A stretch of DNA of 12,275 nt from Acidobacteriota bacterium (GTDB taxonomy: Bacteria > Acidobacteriota > Terriglobia > Bryobacterales > Bryobacteraceae), in NCBI GenBank assembly GCA_021788955.1, contig JAJYKC010000020.1, positions 1 through 12,275 on the forward strand, read 5' to 3'. This document shows, in pieces, positions 7,486 through 12,275 of the stretch. The notes under the pieces were generated by a model. The model saw only the letters and a program-made list of their open reading frames with translations, had not been told where the DNA came from and did not search any database. Numbering within the stretch: position 1 is the first letter of the stretch; every line of letters begins with the position of its first letter. A program made the translations under genes and the position numbers.

Positions 7486-7578
7486 ATTGCGCTCGCCATG
7501 GCGTTGAAATTCGGGCATGTTTCGCTCGATCGTACGCTGGCCCGCGCACCGGGCGGCAAGCCGCGGGCGCGTTCCTGA
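7231..7578 (+). CDS. Small two-helix membrane protein with GLFSHWQVW motif (copy 2)
   Basis: Unrecognised protein of 115 aa. A soluble N-terminal part (residues 1-36, with YPSWIRPMASVW at 11-22) is followed by a hydrophobic helix (about 38-60). Next come a polar loop WRLAGDLNLAG (60-70), GLFSHWQVW (77-85), a second hydrophobic stretch (about 83-97) and a basic tail (RTLARAPGGKPRARS). The core is shared with the gene ending at 7106: 17 of 29 identical positions (59-87 here) with no gap, and a downstream L-x-R also lines up (99-101). The DNA beneath GLFSHWQVW is identical over 24 bases in both copies (7462-7485 and 6963-6986). The start at ATG 7231 is supported by a good ribosome site. It lies 124 bases after copy 1 and 41 bases before the rhomboid gene, all on the plus strand. 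I know of no assigned function; a structural or accessory membrane role is possible. Confidence 0.72.
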   Translation: MSANRLAETFYPSWIRPMASVWTGEPILDREAVRHVRIAVDVVSFLANSLAAAALTLGLWRLAGDLNLAGHFFIGDGLFSHWQVWIALAMALKFGHVSLDRTLARAPGGKPRARS

Positions 7579-7619
7579 CGCCTTCTGTTATCCTGTAGCC
7601 AGAGTTCTGCTCCAGACCC

Positions 7620-8375
7620 ATGGCGTATCGAGGCGGCCGAACCCGCACTCTCCAGTTTCTGTCCTCCGGCTGGTTTCCTCCCGCCACAAAGTGGCTTCTG
7701 ATCGTCAACACGGCGATCTTCATTTTCACGTTCCTTTTCCATCGCTCGCCCCTTGTCCAGGAGGTCTCCGGCCTGATGGCGCTCACCCCGCGCGCCGCGG
7801 TCGAGATGTTCATGGTGTGGCAATTGGCCACATACATGTTTCTTCATGGCGGCTTCAGCCACATCATCTGGAACATGCTTGCCCTGTGGATGTTCGGCGC
7901 GGACCTCGAACGTAGCTGGGGCGCCGCGAGGTTCCTGCGCTACTACATGGTCTGCGGCATCGGCGCCGGCATCTGCGTGGTCGTCGCCAACTATGCCGCC
8001 GGCACTCCGGATGTCGCCACCATCGGCTCCTCGGGCGCCATCTTCGGCATTCTGCTCGCCTACGCTCTCCTGTTCCCGACGCGCACCATCCTCTGGGGCT
8101 TCCTGATTCCAATTCAAGCGAAGTACTTCGTCATGATCGTCGGCGCCGTTGCGTTCCTCATGTCGATGAGCGGCGGCAACACCGGCATCAGCGAGTTCGC
8201 CCACCTCGGAGGACTGCTGGTCGGCTATCTGTACCTTAAGATGCCGCGCGTGCGTCTAAATCCGCGAAGACGACTGCAATCGGTCTACGCCGAGTGGAAG
8301 CGCCAGAGGATGCGCCGGAAGTTTCAGGTGTATCTGAAAAAGCACGATTCCGACCGCGACCCCTGGGTCCAGTGA
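7620..8375 (+). CDS. Rhomboid-family intramembrane serine protease
   Basis: Polytopic inner-membrane protease of 251 aa that should cut transmembrane substrates within or near the bilayer. The diagnostic elements are all present. FLHGGFSHIIWNMLALWMFG (74-93) carries His76, His81 and the oxyanion-stabilising Asn85. GSSGAIFG (136-143) supplies the nucleophile Ser138. AHLGG (194-198) supplies the catalytic partner His195. About six hydrophobic segments span residues 24-206, matching the basic six-helix bacterial form. A basic, Arg/Lys-rich cytoplasmic tail (207-251) follows. There is no added zinc finger, ankyrin or other domain. The start at ATG 7620 gives a short basic N-terminus before the first helix; no strong ribosome site is visible. 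It lies 41 bases after small gene copy 2 and 44 before the VWFA-like gene, so cotranscription is possible. Substrates are unknown; the neighbouring small membrane proteins are candidates by proximity only. Confidence 0.95.
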   Translation: MAYRGGRTRTLQFLSSGWFPPATKWLLIVNTAIFIFTFLFHRSPLVQEVSGLMALTPRAAVEMFMVWQLATYMFLHGGFSHIIWNMLALWMFGADLERSWGAARFLRYYMVCGIGAGICVVVANYAAGTPDVATIGSSGAIFGILLAYALLFPTRTILWGFLIPIQAKYFVMIVGAVAFLMSMSGGNTGISEFAHLGGLLVGYLYLKMPRVRLNPRRRLQSVYAEWKRQRMRRKFQVYLKKHDSDRDPWVQ

Positions 8376-8395
8376 ACGCAAGTACACTGGAATTG

Positions 8396-8411
8396 CGTAC
8401 GGTACGGGAGG
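8396..8411 (+). promoter_or_regulatory. Palindrome and Shine-Dalgarno deciding the VWFA-like gene start
   Basis: GGGAGG (8406-8411) sits 8 nt before ATG 8420, a near-ideal Shine-Dalgarno that settles this start over the longer open frame beginning at 8294. The palindrome CGTAC-G-GTACG (8396-8406) abuts it and overlaps its first G, so a small hairpin or bound factor could limit ribosome access; that role is inference. Confidence 0.6.
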
Positions 8412-8419
8412 TTAGAGCT

Positions 8420-9544
8420 ATGCGATTCCTGATCGCTTTTTTACTCACACTCGGCATGACGTTGTTCGCGCAGGAAGGGCCTGCGCCGGAGGGGCCGGGC
8501 TCCCAATCTACCGAAAGCGTCGCCAAGCCCAAGAAGACGGACACCAACGCTCCGGCGGACTCGACCACGGCGCCCATCCCGTCCCAGTATAAGAAGGAAA
8601 ACCAGCAGACCCCCGAGGCCACCTTCAAGGCCGAAGCCATCACGGTCACCGTGGACGTCTCCGTTCTCGACAACAAAGGCCACTTCATCCCGCGCATTCC
8701 ACCGGGGAACTTCCGCGTGCTCGAGGACGGCGTGCCGCAGCAGATCGCCGGCGTCAACATGGGCGAGGCGCCCATGACCGTCTGCCTCCTCATCGAATTC
8801 AGCAACCTGTTCCAGCAATACTGGTCGGACGGCTGGTATCAGACCCTCACCGCCGCTTACGGCTTTGTGCAGACGCTGAAGCCCGAAGACTACGTCGCGG
8901 TGATTGCTTATGACCTCAAGCCCGAAATTCTGTCCGACTTCAGCACGAACCGCCAGAAGACCTACGACGCCCTCCAGCGCTTGCGCATCGCCGGCTTCTC
9001 GGAGTCGAATCTCTACGACGCGCTCGTCGACGCCGAGACGCGGATGGAGAACGTCGAAGGCCGCAAGGCGATCGTGCTGATTTCTTCGGGCGTGGACACC
9101 TTCAGCAAGCTGACCTTCGACAAGGCCCGGAAATCGATTCAGTCTTCCGCTGTGCCTATCTACGCGGTCGGCATGCTTCAAGCGCTGCGCGAATACATGG
9201 ACGCCGCGGGCATGCTCGGCAACATCGCTCAGCTTGACTTCCTCCAGGCCGACAATCAAATGAACGTATTCGCGCGCGAGACCGGCGGGCAGGCGTTTTT
9301 CCCGCGCTTCTACGGCGAATTTCCTTCGATCTTCAACGCCATTTCGGCCGCGCTCCGCAACCAGTACACCATCACCTATCACCCCAGCAACCAGGCCCGC
9401 GACGGCTCGTTCCGCAGGATCCGGGTGCAACTGGTGAATCCCGCCACCGGCGAACCGCTTCGCGTCGTCGATGGCAAGGGTCATTCCATCAAGTACCAGA
9501 TCATCGCCAAGGCGGGCTACAAGGCGCCGAAGGAAGTCGAGTAG
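8420..9544 (+). CDS. Secreted VWFA-related acidobacterial protein with degenerate MIDAS
   Basis: 374-aa protein of the VWFA-related type that is abundant in Acidobacteria. An N-terminal signal peptide (MRFLIAFLLTLGMTLFAQ, residues 1-18, likely cut after FA) is followed by a low-complexity Pro/Ser/Thr/Lys-rich linker (19-66). A beta-rich segment comes next (ITVTVDVSVLDNKGHFIP, 74-91, then NFRVLEDGVPQQI, 97-109). The VWA fold starts at VCLLIEFSNL (121-130). VWA domains usually bind a divalent metal through DxSxS; here the matching residues read E126-F-S128-N-L130, so the first Asp is Glu and the last Ser is Leu. The later strand LISSGVDTFS (220-229) also lacks the common D-G pair. Metal-dependent adhesion may therefore be lost or altered. 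It ends with a C-terminal beta segment (about 316-365). It is probably periplasmic or exported. Cellular role unknown; protein-protein contact in the envelope is a reasonable guess. Confidence 0.92.
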   Translation: MRFLIAFLLTLGMTLFAQEGPAPEGPGSQSTESVAKPKKTDTNAPADSTTAPIPSQYKKENQQTPEATFKAEAITVTVDVSVLDNKGHFIPRIPPGNFRVLEDGVPQQIAGVNMGEAPMTVCLLIEFSNLFQQYWSDGWYQTLTAAYGFVQTLKPEDYVAVIAYDLKPEILSDFSTNRQKTYDALQRLRIAGFSESNLYDALVDAETRMENVEGRKAIVLISSGVDTFSKLTFDKARKSIQSSAVPIYAVGMLQALREYMDAAGMLGNIAQLDFLQADNQMNVFARETGGQAFFPRFYGEFPSIFNAISAALRNQYTITYHPSNQARDGSFRRIRVQLVNPATGEPLRVVDGKGHSIKYQIIAKAGYKAPKEVE

Positions 9545-9616
9545 CGCGGGCTGTCACAATCTCTGTCTCAGAGTCAAGCACTAGATCTGGCGAGTTCCCA
9601 GAAGCATAGCGTTCAA

Positions 9617-9646
9617 TTGACAGCGGAATCGACGTTGCGCTACTGT
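9617..9646 (+). promoter_or_regulatory. Candidate sigma-70 promoter for the receiver gene
   Basis: TTGACA (9617-9622) is a perfect -35 hexamer. TACTGT (9641-9646) follows after 18 bases and keeps the key first T, second A and last T of a -10. Transcription would begin near 9653, leaving a leader of only about 10 nt before ATG 9663. Together with the weak ribosome site there, this fits a nearly leaderless transcript. A small hairpin (CTCTG-TCT-CAGAG, 9561-9573) lies between the VWFA-like stop and this promoter and may separate the two units. Confidence 0.45.
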
Positions 9647-9662
9647 CGCCCTTGGCTAGAAC

Positions 9663-10124
9663 ATGAAAGATTCATCCGCTGCACAGACAGCCCGAATCTT
9701 GATGGTGGACGACAACGGACTGGGACTAGTGGCCCGCAAGAGCGTGCTGGAAGAGCTTGGGCACCGGATTACCATCGCATCCACGGCGGAGGATGCACTC
9801 GAACTTTTCACCAAACAACGATTCGAACTGTTGATCACCGACTTCAGGTTGCCGAAGATGAATGGCGTCGAGCTGACGGCGCAGGTACGCAAAGTGCGCG
9901 CCGATATCCCCGTGATATTGGTCTCCGGCTTCACCGATGCGATGGGATTGAACGAAGAGACAACCGGCGCCGACCTCGTGATCCAGAAAAGCTCGCGGGA
10001 GGTGGCACAGTTGATTCGCGGCGTGAACCGCCTGCTTGGGCGCGCGCCGCGCAAGCCCGCCTCCTCGGCGGGCCGCGAGCAATTGCGAAACAGCGGCGCG
10101 GCGAGACGCGCCGGTCCCGCTTGA
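9663..10124 (+). CDS. Stand-alone receiver-domain response regulator
   Basis: 153-aa CheY-like protein with no output domain. The receiver covers residues 10-126: ILMVDDNG holds D16/D17, LLITDFRLPKMNG holds phospho-acceptor D60, LVSGF holds S88 and IQKSS holds K109. The cis-proline that normally follows the lysine (K-P) is Ser here, an uncommon change in the switch region. The last 27 residues (127-153) are basic, Ala/Arg/Ser-rich and probably disordered. Such proteins act through protein contacts, in phosphorelays or on kinases, not by binding DNA through a known domain. No kinase lies beside it; the CHASE2 kinase in this window already has its own regulator. ATG 9663 has no clear ribosome site. 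Most positions look functional, so phosphorylation is expected. Confidence 0.92.
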   Translation: MKDSSAAQTARILMVDDNGLGLVARKSVLEELGHRITIASTAEDALELFTKQRFELLITDFRLPKMNGVELTAQVRKVRADIPVILVSGFTDAMGLNEETTGADLVIQKSSREVAQLIRGVNRLLGRAPRKPASSAGREQLRNSGAARRAGPA

Positions 10125-10135
10125 CCGCGCGTTTC

Positions 10136-10169
10136 CGGGAGGGTTCGCGGCCCCGCCGCCCGGCTCCCG
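10136..10169 (+). terminator. GC-rich inverted repeat after the receiver gene
   Basis: CGGGAG (10136-10141) and CTCCCG (10164-10169) form a 6-bp stem around a 22-base GC-rich loop that can pair further within itself (GCGG/CCGC). It lies 11 bases past the receiver stop. An A/T-rich stretch (ATAAATATTT) follows shortly after, but there is no clean T-run. It is a possible terminator for the receiver gene, with weak support. Confidence 0.28.
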
Positions 10170-10312
10170 CCGATAAATATTTCCCTTGCCGCCTCCTATC
10201 GGGTAGAATGTTGGGTTTGACCCACGTGTAAGGCGCCGCTCCTTGAAACGCGTATGAAAGTCCGCGCGTCTCGTCCCGGTAGCACTTTGACTTGGATGTA
10301 TTGAGCGTTAGT

Positions 10313-10344
10313 GAAATTTGCGCACACCGTGGAATTTGCGCACA
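10313..10344 (+). repeat. Tandem 12-bp direct repeat upstream of bamA
   Basis: AATTTGCGCACA occurs at 10315-10326 and again at 10333-10344, 18 bases apart. Each copy carries the palindrome TGCGCA. A looser third copy, GAATTCGCGCA, is at 10371-10381. They lie 60-90 bases before the bamA start, in the 282-base region after the receiver gene that otherwise shows no gene I can support. Paired sites near two helical turns apart suit a regulator operator; no regulator is identified. Confidence 0.5.
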
Positions 10345-10406
10345 GCTCAACTGGAGCGCCACTCGAAGAGGAATTCGCGCAGGGTGGAAAGGAACGATTC
10401 TTGACG

Positions 10407-12275
10407 ATGTATCACAGGCCTGGCCGCCTGATGACGCTGTTGCTGTGCGCGCTCCCGCTAGCGCTGGCGCAGCAGCCGTCTTCACAGCAAAAGCCATCCA
10501 CCCCGCCGCCCGCTAACCAGCCGGCGCCGCAGGCGCAGCCTCCCAAACAGGCCCAGCCAGCGGCACCGGGAAATCCATTTGAAACGGTGCCGCAGGCGCA
10601 GGAGCCCGGCAAACAGCAGCAGCAGCCGTTCGAAGCGCCGCCTACCGCGAAGGCCCCTACGCCAACCGTAAGTCCGGCCGACACGATTGAAGCGATCGAG
10701 TTCCGTGGCGCCCGCCGCGTGCCGCAGGACACGCTGCGCGCGCTCATTTTCTCCCGCGTGGGAGACAAACTCGACGACGAGGTCATTCACCGCGACTTCT
10801 CCGCGCTTTGGAACAGCGGCCGTTTCGACGACCTCTCGGTGGAGAAAATCCGCGGCAAGACCGGCTGGATCATCCGCTGGCTCGTCACCGAGCGTCCGAT
10901 GATCCGGTCGATCACCTACGAAGGCAATAAGTCGATCAGCGTGTCGGATATTCTGGACCGCTATAAGGAACGCCACGTCAGCCTTGTTGTCGAGTCGCAG
11001 TACGACCCGAACAAGGTCCAGCACGCTAAAAACGTGCTCGTGGAACTCCTCGCCGAGCGTGGCCACCAGTACGCCACCGTGACTCCGGTGCTACACCAGG
11101 TGCCCCCGGCCTCTCTCAGTCTCGTCTTCAAGATCGACGAAGGCCCGAAGGTGAAGGTCGGCAACATCGAGATCAAGAACAACAAGGTTTTCTCGCGCAA
11201 GGACATCATCAATGCGATGAAGAACCTTCGTCCCCTCGGCATCCCCCACTCGATCCTGTTCGAAAACCTGTTCGCCAAAACCTACGACTCGTCCAAGTTC
11301 GAAGAAGACCAGGAGCGCGTGCGCGATTTCTACCAGCAGAACGGCTACTTCACGGCGCGCGTGGAAGACCACAGCGTGACGATTCACGACGTGGGCGGCA
11401 CGGGGCGGAACATCCCGCTCGTCCACTCCAACAAGATCGGCAAGCGCGCCGACTTGAGCATCACGATGGACGAGGGCATCAAGTACAAGATCGGCAAGAT
11501 CAATTTCACCGGCGTAAAGCTGTTCAAGACGCCGAACGCACTGATGCGGCCTCTGTTCGGCATGACCGAAGGCGATACCTTCTCCACCGAAAAGCTCCGC
11601 AAGGGCGTGAAGAACATGCAGAAGCTCTACGGGGAGTTCGGATACATCGACGCCGTCGTCGAGCCTGACTTCGACCCGCACCCCGAGAACGGCACCATCG
11701 ATCTGACCCTCGCCGTCGACGAGGGCAAGCAGTTCTTCGTCCGCCGCATCGATTTCACCGGCAACACCACGACGCGCGACAAGGTCATCCGCCGCGAACT
11801 CCTCATCGACGAAGGCGACCTCTTCAACACCCGCTTGTGGGATGTCAGCATACTCCGCCTGAACCAGCTCGGCTACTTCGAGCCGCTGAAGGAAGAGGAC
11901 GCCGCCACCGTCACCCGCGACACCAAGACCAACACCGTCGACCTCAACCTGAAGGTTAAGGAAAAAGGCAAGAACTCGATCCAGCTCAACGGCGGCGTAA
12001 GTGAAATCGCCGGCAGCTTCATCGGCTTCTCGTACTCAACCAACAACTTCCTCGGAATGGGCGAAACGCTGAGCCTGAGTTCCCAGCTCGGCACGATGCT
12101 GCGCAGCGTGCAGTTCGGCTTCACCGAGCCGTATCTGTTCGACCGTCCGATCCAGACCGGCTTCACCATCTACATGCAGCGCTACAACTTCAACCAGGCG
12201 CAGCAGGCGTCGATCTTCGCCGGCTACAACCTCGCCCCGCTGTATAGCGGCATCGGCCAGCAGAACCTGCTGAAC
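10407..12275 (+). CDS. bamA: BamA/Omp85 outer-membrane protein assembly factor, 3'-truncated
   Basis: Essential outer-membrane insertase that folds beta-barrel proteins. 623 residues are visible, running off the right edge. A signal peptide (RPGRLMTLLLCALPLALAQ, about 4-22) is followed by an unusual Pro/Gln/Ala-rich linker of about 65 residues (23-89). Five POTRA domains follow, roughly 92-165, 166-246, 250-357, 361-440 and 444-519, with recurring motifs such as IRSITYEGNKSI, VGNIEIKNNKVFS, IGKINFTGVKLF and VRRIDFTGNTTT. The third is long and carries an insertion rich in charged residues. The barrel starts near 524 (LNGGVSEIAGSFIGFSYSTNNFLGMG in two parts, 527-552; FGFTEPYLFDRP, 570-581). ATG 10407 is used; AAAGGA (10388-10393) would better fit the in-frame TTG 10401, adding two residues. 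The frame is open back to 10305, but that extension would bury the signal peptide. Omp85 identity is firm; a TamA-like role is unlikely given five POTRAs. Confidence 0.93.
   Translation, partial: MYHRPGRLMTLLLCALPLALAQQPSSQQKPSTPPPANQPAPQAQPPKQAQPAAPGNPFETVPQAQEPGKQQQQPFEAPPTAKAPTPTVSPADTIEAIEFRGARRVPQDTLRALIFSRVGDKLDDEVIHRDFSALWNSGRFDDLSVEKIRGKTGWIIRWLVTERPMIRSITYEGNKSISVSDILDRYKERHVSLVVESQYDPNKVQHAKNVLVELLAERGHQYATVTPVLHQVPPASLSLVFKIDEGPKVKVGNIEIKNNKVFSRKDIINAMKNLRPLGIPHSILFENLFAKTYDSSKFEEDQERVRDFYQQNGYFTARVEDHSVTIHDVGGTGRNIPLVHSNKIGKRADLSITMDEGIKYKIGKINFTGVKLFKTPNALMRPLFGMTEGDTFSTEKLRKGVKNMQKLYGEFGYIDAVVEPDFDPHPENGTIDLTLAVDEGKQFFVRRIDFTGNTTTRDKVIRRELLIDEGDLFNTRLWDVSILRLNQLGYFEPLKEEDAATVTRDTKTNTVDLNLKVKEKGKNSIQLNGGVSEIAGSFIGFSYSTNNFLGMGETLSLSSQLGTMLRSVQFGFTEPYLFDRPIQTGFTIYMQRYNFNQAQQASIFAGYNLAPLYSGIGQQNLLN

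Noticed and set aside
8441..9484. Minus-strand open frame of about 347 codons opposite the VWFA-like gene.
   Set aside because: No domain, no start signal, and composition typical of an antisense shadow; the plus strand has a signal peptide and a strong ribosome site.
10181..10209. TAGAAT (10204-10209) as a -10 for a bamA promoter.
   Set aside because: The -10 match is good, but TTGCCG is only 12 bases upstream and the hexamer at correct spacing (TTCCCT) is poor, so I do not call it.
10254..10304. 16-codon open frame that could be a leader peptide before bamA.
   Set aside because: No ribosome site, no run of a single amino acid's codons and no attenuator-like hairpins; a frame of this length is expected by chance.

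Overview
The window most resembles an Acidobacteriota chromosome, probably of the Solibacteres/Bryobacterales type. The evidence is a VWFA-like secreted protein of the kind greatly expanded in Acidobacteria, high GC with Gly/Ala-rich proteins, a BamA with a Pro/Gln-rich N-terminal linker, and a CHASE2 kinase with an NtrC-type regulator. This placement is inferred from gene content only. I see no rRNA, tRNA, CRISPR array, transposase, integrase or phage gene.

Layout. (1) 2-937 (+): C-terminal part of a HisC-like PLP aminotransferase, cut by the left edge, followed by a strong stem-loop. (2) About 1014-2324 (+): SulP/SLC26-type anion transporter without the usual STAS domain. (3) 6719 down to 2373 (-): a compact three-gene block with 17-18 base gaps, reading Gfo/Idh/MocA oxidoreductase, then CHASE2 histidine kinase, then NtrC-family sigma-54 activator. 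The last two are almost certainly a cognate two-component pair. (4) 6786-7106 and 7231-7578 (+): two small, related two-helix membrane proteins of unknown function that share an ungapped core ending in GLFSHWQVW. (5) 7620-8375 (+): rhomboid intramembrane serine protease with its catalytic residues present. (6) 8420-9544 (+): secreted VWFA-like protein with a degenerate metal site. (7) 9663-10124 (+): stand-alone receiver-domain response regulator with a good promoter candidate. (8) 10407 to the right edge (+): BamA/Omp85 outer-membrane assembly factor with signal peptide, Pro/Gln linker, five POTRA domains and the start of the barrel. Just upstream is a pair of short direct repeats.

How the genes relate. 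The kinase senses something outside the cytoplasmic membrane through CHASE2 and should phosphorylate the NtrC-type protein, which would activate sigma-54 promoters elsewhere; I found no convincing -24/-12 site by eye here. The oxidoreductase leads the same block, which may tie the signal to sugar or cyclitol metabolism, but that is inference. Rhomboid, VWFA protein, receiver and BamA all point to envelope biology, yet they look like neighbours rather than one system. The least explained element is the small-protein pair at 6786-7578. All intergenic stretches are under 300 bases; the longest (10125-10406) holds a GC-rich inverted repeat and the direct repeats before bamA.
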